Assembly (NCBI GenBank): GCA_021791615.1
Contig: JAJYWG010000198.1
Coordinates: 1 to 35,280 of the forward strand
DNA from: Actinomycetes bacterium
Lineage (GTDB): Bacteria > Actinomycetota > Acidimicrobiia > Acidimicrobiales > RAAP-2
Length of the DNA: 35,280 nucleotides
Direction: 5' to 3'
Below, piece by piece: positions 8,338-17,251 of this stretch. Below the pieces are notes generated by a model, which had not been told where the DNA came from, did not search any database, and worked only from the letters and a program-made list of their open reading frames with translations. Both the position numbers and the translations under genes were made by a program. Every line of letters begins with the position of its first letter. Positions within the stretch are counted from its first letter, which is position 1.

Positions 8338-9300
8338 TCACCGGCGGTCCTGGCGCGGATCGAGCCCGTCGCGCAGGGCGTCGCCGATGAAGTTCACGGC
8401 AACAACCGTGATGACGATCATCAACCCCGCCGGATAGATCTGCCACCAGTATCCGTCGTAGAGGTAGTTGACACCGTTCGAGAGCATTCCGCCCCAGGTT
8501 GCCGCCGGGCTCGGTGGACCAAAGCCGAGAAAAGACAGCGTCGCCAAGATGAGAATCGCGTCGGCAACCTGAAAGGTCGCGTTCACAACGATGGCTGACG
8601 CTGCGTTGGGAATGATGTGACGGCTGATGATGCGGCCTGAACGGCCGCCGGCGAGACGGCTCGCCTGCACGAACTCGCGGGACCGCAAGCTCAGCGTCTC
8701 GCCTCGCACGAGGCGTGCGGGCGTCAGCCAGGAGACGACCGACACAACGATGATCAGCACGCCGATCGTGGGTCGGAACACCGTCGCCAGGAAGATGAAG
8801 ATGAACAGCGGCGGAACAGCGAGGAACATGTCGACCAGGCGCATCATCACCGAGTCGGCAGCGCCACCGGCGATGCCGGCGGTGGCACCCCAGATCGAAC
8901 CGAAGCCGGTGGCGGCGATGGCAACGCCCAGGCCCAGTTCCAAGGAGTACTGACCCCCGGCCATCAAGCGAGCGAGGATGTCGCGCCCGCTGGCATCGGT
9001 TCCGAGGGGGTGGGCGCCGGTGGGTCCCTGATTGGTGGCAAAGAGGTGCTCCCCGTAGGGGCTCACACCGTAGAGGTGTGGCCCTACAAAGCAGAAGATC
9101 GCGATCGCCAGGAGCACCCCGACGGCGACCAGGGCAAGCCGGTTTGCAATGATTGCGCGAGCCACTCGCAGCGCGAACCCTCCGCGGGTGCGCGCCCGCC
9201 GCCTCGAACTGCCTTCCTCCGAATCCTCCGGGAGGATCGCAGGAGCGGTATGGACGCTGTCGACTCCCCCTCCATCGTTCGGGGTCGAAACGCGGCTCAT
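8338..9300 (-). CDS. ABC transporter permease, DppC/OppC type
   Basis: A 320-residue integral membrane permease of the dipeptide/oligopeptide (SBP-5) ABC class. There is a basic N-terminal cytoplasmic tail, a first membrane span (LALVAVGVLLAIAIFCFVG), the family HPLGTDASGRDILARLM motif, a core of further spans, and the EAA loop REFVQASRLAGGRSGRIISRH(IIPN). The ATG overlaps the stop of the upstream permease gene (ATGA, 9297-9300), so the pair is translationally coupled. It works with the DppB-like partner and the substrate-binding protein; no nucleotide-binding subunit is encoded nearby. Confidence 0.92.
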   Translation of the reverse strand: MSRVSTPNDGGGVDSVHTAPAILPEDSEEGSSRRRARTRGGFALRVARAIIANRLALVAVGVLLAIAIFCFVGPHLYGVSPYGEHLFATNQGPTGAHPLGTDASGRDILARLMAGGQYSLELGLGVAIAATGFGSIWGATAGIAGGAADSVMMRLVDMFLAVPPLFIFIFLATVFRPTIGVLIIVVSVVSWLTPARLVRGETLSLRSREFVQASRLAGGRSGRIISRHIIPNAASAIVVNATFQVADAILILATLSFLGFGPPSPAATWGGMLSNGVNYLYDGYWWQIYPAGLMIVITVVAVNFIGDALRDGLDPRQDRR

Positions 9301-10262
9301 CGCGCGGCCCTGCCGAATCGCACCCGGGGGTCGAGAGCCGCGTACCCGAGATCGGCGATCAGATTGCCGACGATGGTGGCGACACCAACGATGAAGGTGA
9401 CTCCGAGCAGGACAGGGTATGTCGAGCTGACCGCTGCGTTGTAGTAGGCGAGCCCGATCCCGGGGAAGTTGAACACGTACTCGATGACGAGTCCGGCGGT
9501 CAGGATGGCCGGCAACGAAAGCCCGATCAACGTGACGACAGGACTGACGGCGTTCCGCAGGAGGTGTCGGGAAAGGATCGTCCGTTCCCGGAGACCCTTT
9601 GCTCGGGCCGTGCGAATGTAATCTTCGGCAAGCTGCTCGATGGCTGAAGAACGCATGTATCGGCTGAAGAGCGCGAAGTTCACGAGCACGAGGGTGGCGA
9701 TCGGCAGCACGAGCGCGCTCGGCTGGTTCAGCACTTGCGCGAAGCCGGCCCCGGCCTGCACTCCCGGCGGGACGAGGTGCCAGGTGATGGCCAGCAGCTC
9801 GATGAGCAGGAGCGCCATCCAGTACGTCGGCATGGAGTAGAGCAGGAAGGACACGCCGGTCCCGGCGTAGTCGAGGGCCCGGTTCCGGCGGACCGCCTGC
9901 GCAATCCCGATCGGCAGGGCGACCAGGACGGCGATGACGATCGCACTGCCCACGAGGAGGACGTCGGTTGGCAGGTCTTGGGCGATCAAGGTGTCGACCG
10001 ACATGTTGAGCTTGTACGAGTAGCCGAGGTTTCCATGCACCAGTTGCCATAGAAACTGCAAATACTGTACCGGGAGCGGATGGTTCAACCCGTAGCGGGC
10101 CTCGAACGCGTGGATCTGGCCGGGCGTCGCCCTAATCCCGATGACGGCGCGTGCGAGCTGCGGGCCCGTGGCGACGAGGTTCTCGAGCGCGAAGGTGATG
10201 ATCGTCACGCCGACCAGTACGAGCAGGGCGTGCCCGAGCCTGCGAACCAAGTAGCCGGCCAC
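9297..10262 (-). CDS. ABC transporter permease, DppB/OppB type
   Basis: A 321-residue membrane permease. It starts with the usual YLVRRLGHALLVLVGVTIITF first span, followed by the periplasmic segment with RYGLNHPLPVQYLQFL, a set of five further hydrophobic spans, and the EAA coupling loop DYIRTARAKGL (about 214-224). The end FGRAAR follows LDPRVR, the family C-terminus. A GTG start at 10262 lies 9 nt after the stop of the preceding hydrolase gene. Its stop overlaps the start of the DppC-like gene. Confidence 0.92.
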   Translation of the reverse strand: MAGYLVRRLGHALLVLVGVTIITFALENLVATGPQLARAVIGIRATPGQIHAFEARYGLNHPLPVQYLQFLWQLVHGNLGYSYKLNMSVDTLIAQDLPTDVLLVGSAIVIAVLVALPIGIAQAVRRNRALDYAGTGVSFLLYSMPTYWMALLLIELLAITWHLVPPGVQAGAGFAQVLNQPSALVLPIATLVLVNFALFSRYMRSSAIEQLAEDYIRTARAKGLRERTILSRHLLRNAVSPVVTLIGLSLPAILTAGLVIEYVFNFPGIGLAYYNAAVSSTYPVLLGVTFIVGVATIVGNLIADLGYAALDPRVRFGRAAR

Positions 10263-10271
10263 GGCGGTGGC

Positions 10272-11183
10272 CTACCGTGGACGCGCGACGACGGTGCGCT
10301 CGGCGCGCACAGCCGACTCAACGTGTTCGTCGCGCCACGTGTAGTAGCCCCCAGGCTGCGTGGCCAGTCCTGCGTGGCGCCCTGACGCGTCCAGCGCCAC
10401 CACGTTCATCGGCACGTCGCGGCCGGGTGCGACGAGCCTCCAGACGTCCTCGATGCCGAGACGACCGGCATCCTCCAGCGTGGCACCCGAGGCGAGCATG
10501 GCCACGACACAACGCGCCGTCCCGGCACGGATGGCCAACTCGCCGAACCCCGTGCACGCAGCTGCCCCGTACCGGTCGTCGCAGTAGTTGCCGGCTCCGA
10601 TGATCGGGGAGTCCCCGATCCGACCAGGCCACCGAAACGGCCAGCCGCTGGTCGAAACAGCCGAGGCGATCCGTCCCTTGCCATCGAGTGCCAGGATGTC
10701 GACGGTTCCGACGGCCTCGTCGGGTCGCTGGGTGAGCGTCAGCGCCTGGGCGAAAGCGTCGTCACCGACGACGCCGCGTGCCCTGGCGATGCCATCCTCC
10801 CAATGGCGCTGAGCTTCATCGGTCAGGAGCTCGGCTCGCTCGGCTCCAACGACCTCGGCGAAGCGCTCCGCGCCAGGGCCCACCACCAGGACGTGGGGAA
10901 GGCGTTCCATGACCGCACGGGCGACGTCGATCGGGTGGCGGAAACCGCCGAGCGCCCCGACAGCGCCGGTCCGCCTCTGCGTTCCCTCCATGAGGGACGC
11001 GTCCAGCTCTACAACGCCGTCGAGGTTCGGGTACCCTCCGGTGCCGACGCTGTGCACCCTGAGGTCATCCTCCACGAGGTGGATACCCGCGACAACCGCG
11101 TCGAGTGCGCTCGCACCCTGCTCGAGCAGCTCGTACGCGTGGTCGACTGCCTCGAGCGAGTGCTCACTACCGACGACAAGCAC
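10272..11183 (-). CDS. Asparaginase/isoaspartyl peptidase-like Ntn hydrolase (T2 family)
   Basis: A 303-residue member of the T2 family (glycosylasparaginase, isoaspartyl peptidase, plant-type asparaginase). These are autoprocessed: cleavage before a Thr frees the nucleophile. The Thr is visible as Thr160 in AVGTVDILALD, with the substrate-binding RIGDSPIIGAG and CTGFGE motifs in the beta subunit. The alpha part has HSVGTGGYPNLDGVVELDA, and LMEGTQRRTGAVGAL is the usual family segment. The start is a GTG with GGAGG 5 nt upstream. In this operon it would hydrolyse beta-aspartyl or asparagine-linked bonds in imported compounds. Whether it is a peptidase, asparaginase or glycosylasparaginase cannot be told from sequence alone. 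Confidence 0.88.
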   Translation of the reverse strand: MLVVGSEHSLEAVDHAYELLEQGASALDAVVAGIHLVEDDLRVHSVGTGGYPNLDGVVELDASLMEGTQRRTGAVGALGGFRHPIDVARAVMERLPHVLVVGPGAERFAEVVGAERAELLTDEAQRHWEDGIARARGVVGDDAFAQALTLTQRPDEAVGTVDILALDGKGRIASAVSTSGWPFRWPGRIGDSPIIGAGNYCDDRYGAAACTGFGELAIRAGTARCVVAMLASGATLEDAGRLGIEDVWRLVAPGRDVPMNVVALDASGRHAGLATQPGGYYTWRDEHVESAVRAERTVVARPR

Positions 11184-11297
11184 GCCCTCCTCCTTCTGCA
11201 GCGACCAGCCTCAGGTCGCCTCGCTCGCTTGGACCCCAGCTCCCCGGAGGCTGCCGCCCGGCCGACCGGTCCAGGAGACCCCGTCCGCCGGACGACG

Positions 11298-13349
11298 TCA
11301 TGCGGGGTGCCATGTCTCACACTCGAACCCTGCCCTCTTGCCGGACAATCGGGCGACGAGCCAGTCGCGAATGATCTGGATGCGCTGCACCCGGTGCACC
11401 GGTCCGCCCGAACGCGACAGCTCGTGACTCTCCGCAGGAAAGCGAACGAACGTCACGTCGGCACCACGACGACGTAGGGCGGTGAACAACTCCTCAGCTT
11501 GCTGCACGGGGCAGCGCAAATCCTGTTCGGAATGCACGATCAGCACGGGCTGCTTCACACCGTCCACGTAGGACATGACGGATCCTGCTGCGTACTGTTC
11601 CGGGCTCTGCTCGGCGTTGGCACCGATGTACGCGTCAAAGAACCAGGGACCCTCGTCGGAGGTTGCCTCCATCTGGGTGAGGTTGAAGGGGCCTCGTTCA
11701 GTCACCACGGCGGAGAAGCGGTCGCTGGTGAACGCCAGCAACGCCGCCATCAAGCCGCCGTAGGATCCGCCGAGCACGCCGACCTTGTTGCGAGGGAGAC
11801 GTGGATGCGCATCCAGCGCCGCCGCCGTGATCGCCAGCATGTCACTTCGGTCCACACCCCCCCAGCCACTCCCGGGTGAACGAGGGTTGGTCGGCGCACA
11901 GACCGTTCGCATCCAATGCTCCCCGTAGCCGCCAGAGCCGCGCGCATTGCCGAAGATGACCGCGATCCCTGCAGACGCGAGGACTTGGAAGTCGTGCACG
12001 TAGTCGTACCCCCACTGGCCGCCGCCACCGGGAACGTAGAGCGCCGAGCCGAGAACCTCCGTGTCCGGCGCGGGGAGCAGGACCCAGCAGTCGAGGTGCG
12101 TACCGTCTTCGGCGGTGGCGCCGACGTACTCCGGGTTGAGCATGGCCGTGGCCTCGGCAACGTTCGCGTTGGGCTCGTGCACCGTCACGAGCTCCACGTC
12201 GGGCTCGAGCGTCGCAGCGTCGCTGGCATCTGCGCCTCTTCGCTCTTCGAGCACCTGCACCACAGCAGGCTGGCCACCCAAGCGGCCAGCAAGGGCGATC
12301 GTGTCCCCGGCGGCAGCGAAGGCAGTCACGACACCCTTGCCGCTGAGACGGCGCAGCGTCGCGCCTCGCGAGCCCGCGTCGACCCGGACCAGGTGGACCG
12401 ACCCGGCGTCGACGAGCAGGCTCAACACCCCGCCTCCGCCGGGAACGGTCGACAGTGGACCGGCAAGCGACCGCTCGATCCCGAGCTCGTACTCGCTCAC
12501 TGAACCTGCAGAGAGGTCGATGGACGCCAGCTTCTCGTCGCATGGGAACTCAGCGACAAGCTGGTACCGTGCAAACAGCCTGCCGGAAGTGGCGTCGAAC
12601 GCGAGCGGGCCCCACAGTCGGTCCGTGCCCGTCAGCTGCCTGGGCGCCGTGGGCGCACCAGCGACAACCGTGACGTACACGTCGCTGACCAGGTCCCACT
12701 CACGGTGGTCGTGGCGTCGAGAGACGAACGCGACGACGTCGTCCGAGCCCAGCCAGGTCAACTGGTGATCGTCGAACGCCGTACCGCTCAGGTTGCTCAG
12801 GGGACCGGTCCCCGCCTCGTGGCGCCGCAGATCCGCACCGAGCTCGAGCACGAAGCAGTGCCGGGGCCGGTCGACGGTCCAGCCGACGGTGTCCATCCGA
12901 GCCTGCAGCGATCGGACCACCCGCGGAGGGGCGGCGCGACCAGGAAGGGCGATGCCGGGTGCCACAGTCGGTTGGCGAGCGACGATGCCGAGCAGACGGC
13001 CGCTCGGCGAGAAGGTGAGCTCCTCGACCGTGTCGGACCAGACGAGCACCTCATGACGGGTGCGCCGCACGAGGTCGTGCACGACGACACGGGTTGCGCC
13101 GCCGGGAGCTCCTTCAACGAGCGCGAGCCGTTCGCCGTCCGGCGAGAAGGCCGGTAGGGCTCCCGAGAGCCGGGGAACCCCTCCTCGGCGCCAGCCCGAC
13201 GGAGAGCGGTCCAGCAGGACGACTTCCCTGGCGTACGAGTCCGTGTCGAGATCGGGCCGAAGGGTCGCGAGGGCGAGCTGGCGCCCGTCGGCACTGAGGG
13301 CGAGGCTGTCGACGTCAACGAGGCTCGCCAGGTCTTCGGGAACCGTCAC
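11298..13349 (-). CDS. S9-family prolyl oligopeptidase/acylaminoacyl peptidase
   Basis: A 683-residue serine peptidase. The N-terminal two thirds form a probable beta-propeller (repeated strand segments such as LALSADGRQLALATL and ALPAFSPDGERLALV) and the C-terminal third is an alpha/beta hydrolase. The catalytic triad is Ser529 (GGSYGG), Asp610 (HSEQDLRCP) and His642 (ESHELSR). The oxyanion-region motif YVPGGGGQWGYDY is also present. There is no signal peptide, so it is cytosolic. A GTG start at 13349 follows the stop of the substrate-binding protein gene by 22 nt with no strong ribosome-binding site, so it may depend on translational coupling. Its likely role is cleavage of short or N-blocked peptides brought in by the transporter. 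Confidence 0.92.
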   Translation of the reverse strand: MTVPEDLASLVDVDSLALSADGRQLALATLRPDLDTDSYAREVVLLDRSPSGWRRGGVPRLSGALPAFSPDGERLALVEGAPGGATRVVVHDLVRRTRHEVLVWSDTVEELTFSPSGRLLGIVARQPTVAPGIALPGRAAPPRVVRSLQARMDTVGWTVDRPRHCFVLELGADLRRHEAGTGPLSNLSGTAFDDHQLTWLGSDDVVAFVSRRHDHREWDLVSDVYVTVVAGAPTAPRQLTGTDRLWGPLAFDATSGRLFARYQLVAEFPCDEKLASIDLSAGSVSEYELGIERSLAGPLSTVPGGGGVLSLLVDAGSVHLVRVDAGSRGATLRRLSGKGVVTAFAAAGDTIALAGRLGGQPAVVQVLEERRGADASDAATLEPDVELVTVHEPNANVAEATAMLNPEYVGATAEDGTHLDCWVLLPAPDTEVLGSALYVPGGGGQWGYDYVHDFQVLASAGIAVIFGNARGSGGYGEHWMRTVCAPTNPRSPGSGWGGVDRSDMLAITAAALDAHPRLPRNKVGVLGGSYGGLMAALLAFTSDRFSAVVTERGPFNLTQMEATSDEGPWFFDAYIGANAEQSPEQYAAGSVMSYVDGVKQPVLIVHSEQDLRCPVQQAEELFTALRRRGADVTFVRFPAESHELSRSGGPVHRVQRIQIIRDWLVARLSGKRAGFECETWHPA

Positions 13350-13371
13350 CGCGAAGTCGCGCCCGACCTGG

Positions 13372-15228
13372 TCACTTGGAGAAGTGCCATGTCTCGGGGT
13401 TGGTCGTCAGGATCGGGTTCTGCGCACCGATGCCCTTGAGGTTCGTCTTGATCGCCGAGATCTGGCTGTCCGATACGGGCATCCAGAGCAGGGGCACCTG
13501 TTTCCCGATGTAGGACTCGTACTTGCTGAGGCCACCCTTGCTGATCGACTGCTCGATCAACTTGTTCGCCTTGGGGTTGTTGTAGTTGCTGGAGTTGAGC
13601 GCCGCACCGCCTGCCAGGAAGTTCTCGCCAGAGGGGTAGTAGTCCGGTGCGAAGACCCAACCCTGCCCCCAGTACTGGATCTGCCCGGAGCAGCTTGACT
13701 GCTTGGGCGTGCAGGGAAGGGCGTGATCGATGACGGTGCCGAAGGGAGCGGACGAGAGATTGATCTTGACCCCGACCCCGTTGGCGGCGCGTTGGAAGTT
13801 CGTGGCTTCGTCTTGGAAGACCGTCGATCCAGAGGTGTACATCAGATTGAACGAGAGCTTGGCGCCAGAGCTGATGCCTTTGCCGCAGTCAGAGGAGCCG
13901 CTGCCTGCCCGCCTGCAGGTGAGCACGCCGGAGCCGTTCTTCTTCCATCCGTGCGCCGCGAGGAGCTTCTTGGCCGTCGAGGGACTGTACGGGTATGGGT
14001 TCTTGCGTTCGACCGAGGTGGCATAGGGGTTCTTCGGCTTGACCGGGACCGGTCCGTACGTTGGGTAGCCGTACCCCTGCAGGAAGGCGGCCACGTAGCC
14101 GGGCTGGTCGATCAGGTGCTGGAGCGCCTGGCGAATGTAGAGCTGGTGGACGAGTGGCCCGGTCACGGGGTTGTTGAAGTTGAGCTCCATGTAATTGATG
14201 GACCACGCCGGCCACGGATCGATGCGGTAACCGGCCGCCTTCACACGGCTGATCGTTGGCACGTCGTCAAGCGGCACGTAGCCATAGTCGACCGATCCTG
14301 CGAGCACGGCATTGAACTCGGCGCTTGTCGAGGTGAACGGAAGCCATACGAGCGTCTTGATCCGTGGCTTCGTTCCGGAGTAGTTCGGGTTCGCAGCGAA
14401 GGTTGCCCTTCCCTGAGAGGAAAGGGCGGTCACTTCGTACGGGCCGCTCACCACCTTCCACAGCGGTGACGTTCCATATGTGCTCGTCTTCGAGGCCGCC
14501 GAGTTGAGGAAGTTCCACACGGTGACCGCGCTCTTGGCTGTCTCGTCGTAGTTGCCGACGGGTCCTGTTGCGCTGGTCCTGTCCCAGGCTTGCTGTGGGA
14601 GGGGAATGAGCTGGGTGAGCTCATTGTCGGTGAACCATTCAGGCAACACAGCCTTGGTCAAAGTGAGCGAGATGGTGTAGTTGCCTGTCACCGACATCGA
14701 AGAGAGGTCATCAGGGAAGTTGCCTGGCACATAGTTGTAGTAGTTTGTCTTGTTGGCCTTGAGAAGATTGATCCAGAATTCCACGTCCCGCGCCGTGATG
14801 GGCGTGCCATTGGACCATTGCCAGTGCTTGAGGTGGATCGTCACCACCTTGTTGCCGTCCGAGTACACGGGAGGACGGGCAATGCTCACGGCCTTGTTGA
14901 GCACCGGCTTGCCGTCTTGGCCGAAGGTGTAGAGAGGCCGGTACATGAGATATTGGAAGTTCGCGTTCTCGTCTCCACCGACGGCGCTGGGCATCATCGG
15001 GAAGATGTAGTTCGGCGTCGTGGCTGCGGGCTCCGCGAACGTCACAGTGCCGCTCGCGGACGCCGCCCGCGCCTGCGCCCCAGCTGGCGGCGTGGCGACC
15101 AGCGACGCGGCAGCGAGCGAGGCGGCGGCACCGAGCGAGGCCGCGGCGCCCCACCACCTTCGGGGACGGTAGCGAACGGCTCCCGACCTCGTCTCGACCT
15201 CAGGCCGCTTTTTCTCCTGCGCAGTCAT
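13372..15228 (-). CDS. ABC transporter substrate-binding protein, family 5
   Basis: A 618-residue extracytoplasmic solute-binding protein of the SBP-5 (peptide/nickel) family. The N-terminus is basic (YRPRRWW), then an Ala-rich hydrophobic stretch ending in PAGAQA, read as a signal peptide with cleavage near AQA-RA. There is no lipobox Cys, so anchoring is unclear; the RR pair may indicate Tat export. Family landmarks are MYRPLYTFGQDGKPVLN, HLKHWQWSNGTPITARDVEF, and LYIRQALQHLIDQPGYV. The ATG at 15228 has GGGAGAGG 2 nt upstream and begins a plausible signal peptide, so I prefer it to the longer frame. It is the first gene of the operon. Confidence 0.92.
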   Translation of the reverse strand: MTAQEKKRPEVETRSGAVRYRPRRWWGAAASLGAAASLAAASLVATPPAGAQARAASASGTVTFAEPAATTPNYIFPMMPSAVGGDENANFQYLMYRPLYTFGQDGKPVLNKAVSIARPPVYSDGNKVVTIHLKHWQWSNGTPITARDVEFWINLLKANKTNYYNYVPGNFPDDLSSMSVTGNYTISLTLTKAVLPEWFTDNELTQLIPLPQQAWDRTSATGPVGNYDETAKSAVTVWNFLNSAASKTSTYGTSPLWKVVSGPYEVTALSSQGRATFAANPNYSGTKPRIKTLVWLPFTSTSAEFNAVLAGSVDYGYVPLDDVPTISRVKAAGYRIDPWPAWSINYMELNFNNPVTGPLVHQLYIRQALQHLIDQPGYVAAFLQGYGYPTYGPVPVKPKNPYATSVERKNPYPYSPSTAKKLLAAHGWKKNGSGVLTCRRAGSGSSDCGKGISSGAKLSFNLMYTSGSTVFQDEATNFQRAANGVGVKINLSSAPFGTVIDHALPCTPKQSSCSGQIQYWGQGWVFAPDYYPSGENFLAGGAALNSSNYNNPKANKLIEQSISKGGLSKYESYIGKQVPLLWMPVSDSQISAIKTNLKGIGAQNPILTTNPETWHFSK

Positions 15229-15256
15229 CGCCTCTCCCGCTGGCCAAATGCCGGTT

Positions 15257-15290
15257 CTAGCTGTTTGATCAACTATATCGATCAAGCTAG
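15257..15290. promoter_or_regulatory. Operator-like palindrome between divergent operon and amidohydrolase gene
   Basis: An A+T-rich stretch holds TTGATC (15265-15270) and its inverted partner GATCAA (15280-15285), separated by 9 nt. The arms extend outward to CTAGCT and GCTAG. TTGATCAA is itself palindromic and recurs as TCGATCAA 13 bp downstream. The site is 30-60 bp upstream of the substrate-binding protein start and about 80 bp upstream of the amidohydrolase start, so one regulator could control both directions. No regulator gene is encoded nearby. Confidence 0.55.
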
Positions 15291-15367
15291 CGTATAGCGT
15301 TCGGGGTGCAGGGAGCATGTCAGCATGAACGAATCTCGAGAGAGCTGTTAGGAGGGGAGCCTGAATT

Positions 15368-16591
15368 ATGCCGCAGGGCGAAGGCGTCTTGCTGAGTGGT
15401 TGCACCGTTGTCGACTGCGCGGTCGCAGGTCGCAGCACCCAGGACGCGGCAATCCTCGTCCGCGGCGACCGCATCGAGGCCGTCGATGCCGCTGGCGCGC
15501 TGGAGGAGCAAGTGCTGCGCGGCGTCCACGGAGCGGTGCGCGTTGCCCACCTGGAGGGCGCGTTCGTTCTTCCCGGCCTTTGGGATGCTCACGCGCACCT
15601 GGGCGACGTGGTGCCACCGCACTCCGCGGCGTACGCCAGCGAGCCGCCGGGCGCGCACATGCTGCGATGCGTGCGAAAGGCGCAGGACAACCTGCGCGCA
15701 GGCATCACGACGGTACGGTCGTTGGGCGAGCGCTTCGATCACGACGTCGTCCTGCGGGATGCGCTCGCCGCCGGGGTGATCACCGGGCCACGCATCCTCG
15801 CCTCGGGCGATGTGGCGTGGAGCGCGAGCACCGTAGGTGCCGATCAGTTTCGACGTGAGGTGCGCCGCATGGCTCGTCTCGGTGTCGACCAAGTGAAGCT
15901 GCTGGGCTCGGGAGGGATTCCAACGCGCTCAGCTGCCGGGATCACCACGCCCTTCATCGACCGAGAGGAGCTCTCGGCCAGCTGCGAGGAAGCAGCTCGC
16001 TGGAAGCTTCCCGTCGTGCTGCACGCGATGGGCGACGAGACGATCGGCATCGGCATCGAGCTCGGCGTGCAGAGCATCGAGCACGCGTTCGCAATGAGCC
16101 TGGACGCCGTGGGCGCGCTCGCTGCGAGCCAGACCGCCTTGTGCCCGAACCTCGTTGTCACGGAGAGTTGGGATCCGGGGTGGATGACGTCGATCGATCT
16201 TCCCGATTGGATGGTCCGCAACGCGGCTCAGGCGCGCCGGCATCACCACGACGTCGTGCGGGCATCGATCGAAGCGGGAGTGACGATCCTCGCTGGTGCT
16301 GACGATCTCCCAGAACCGAACGGTCCGCTGGGCATCGAGCGGTCCGCAGGACGCATTGGGCTCGTACGAGAGTTGGAGCTGCTCGTATCGCTCGGCATGC
16401 GGCCCGGCGAAGCCCTGCAGACGGCAACGCGCAATCCAGCCCGCGTCGCCGGTCTCGACGGGGAGCTCGGTACGATCGAAGCGGGCAAGCTCGCCGACTT
16501 GGTGGTGCTCTCCGACGATCCCCTCACGGATCTCCGGGCACTCGAGCACCCGGTGCAGGTGTGGAAGGGCGGCAGGGCCGTCTCCATCTAG
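15368..16591 (+). CDS. Prolidase-like/imidazolonepropionase-like amidohydrolase
   Basis: A 407-residue metal-dependent amidohydrolase of the superfamily branch containing Sgx9260-type Xaa-Pro/N-acyl dipeptidases. The metal ligands are all visible: His75 and His77 (DAHAHLGD), the presumed carboxylated Lys177 (VKLLGSGG), His219 (VLHAMGD), His239 (SIEHAF) and Asp312 (AGADDL). The C-terminal LGTIEAGKLADLVVLSDDPL is the usual closing beta-sandwich segment. The ATG follows GGAGGGGAG at 9 nt. It is divergent from the peptide operon and shares its palindromic control region, so it probably acts on the same imported compounds. It ends a few bases before a truncated gene on the other strand. Confidence 0.9.
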   Translation: MPQGEGVLLSGCTVVDCAVAGRSTQDAAILVRGDRIEAVDAAGALEEQVLRGVHGAVRVAHLEGAFVLPGLWDAHAHLGDVVPPHSAAYASEPPGAHMLRCVRKAQDNLRAGITTVRSLGERFDHDVVLRDALAAGVITGPRILASGDVAWSASTVGADQFRREVRRMARLGVDQVKLLGSGGIPTRSAAGITTPFIDREELSASCEEAARWKLPVVLHAMGDETIGIGIELGVQSIEHAFAMSLDAVGALAASQTALCPNLVVTESWDPGWMTSIDLPDWMVRNAAQARRHHHDVVRASIEAGVTILAGADDLPEPNGPLGIERSAGRIGLVRELELLVSLGMRPGEALQTATRNPARVAGLDGELGTIEAGKLADLVVLSDDPLTDLRALEHPVQVWKGGRAVSI

Positions 16592-16596
16592 ACGAT

Positions 16597-17187
16597 CAAT
16601 GTCGTCCGGCAGGTTGGCCGACCCCACGTGGTCCAAGAAGGCGGTTCGGGGGTGGAGGCGCGTGACCACGACCGGTGCCCGGAGCTCGGCCCCTGTCTCG
16701 AGCACCACCTCTTCGGCCCGCTCGCCCCGCACGAGGGTGCGGGCCGCCCGGCGGATGGCGTCGGCACCGCCCCCATGCCCCCCTCGGGGTAGCCCCAGGC
16801 GTCCCACTTGGGCATGGCCTCGGCGTCCTTCTTGGAGAACTTGGCGATCTCCTCGTAGTTCTTCTTGGCGTCGTCCGACCAGATGGAGATCGACCGGCCG
16901 TCGGGGAACGCCTGGTAGTAGGGCCCCATGGGGAAGACCTTGTAGCCGTGGCGATCGAGCGAGAGGTCCTTGATGATGGTGGGGGGCATGAGGCTCATCA
17001 CGTAGGAGAGCCGGGTCACCTTGAACTCGGGCGCCTCGGGCCACGGGGACTCGGTGGTGGCGGCGCCGCCGGTCTTGTGGCGGGACTCGCAGACGACCGT
17101 CCGCATCCCCGCCCGGGCCAGGTAGGCGGCCGCCACCAGCCCGTTGTGGCCGCCCCCGACCACCACTGCGTCGTAGTGCCGCTGCAT
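16597..17187 (-). pseudogene. Truncated, frameshifted PYROXD2-like FAD oxidoreductase
   Basis: This is the 5' part of a COG1233/phytoene-desaturase-like oxidoreductase, normally about 520 residues. The start is clear: ATG at 17187 with GGAGG 4 nt upstream, then YDAVVVGGGHNGLVAAAYLARAG with the FAD-binding GGGxxG motif, and KTGGAATTE. The frame is intact to about residue 132 (WDAWGYPEGGMGAV), then homology continues in another frame (ELRAPVVVTRLHPRTAFLDH, ANLPDD), with an apparent internal deletion near the shift. The match stops at about 16600, immediately beside the amidohydrolase stop codon. The C-terminal 300 or so residues are missing. It is almost certainly non-functional and marks a DNA junction. 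Confidence 0.8.
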
Positions 17188-17251
17188 GGGTCCTCCGATC
17201 CCACGTGTGCCGGTCGTGCGGACCATTCCGTGCGCGTCCACCACCCAGGTT

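Noticed and set aside
16597..17187. The frameshift in the PYROXD2-like gene as a programmed shift or a second UGA/Sec gene
   Set aside because: There is no slippery sequence, the homology shows an internal deletion as well, and the C-terminal 300 codons are absent.
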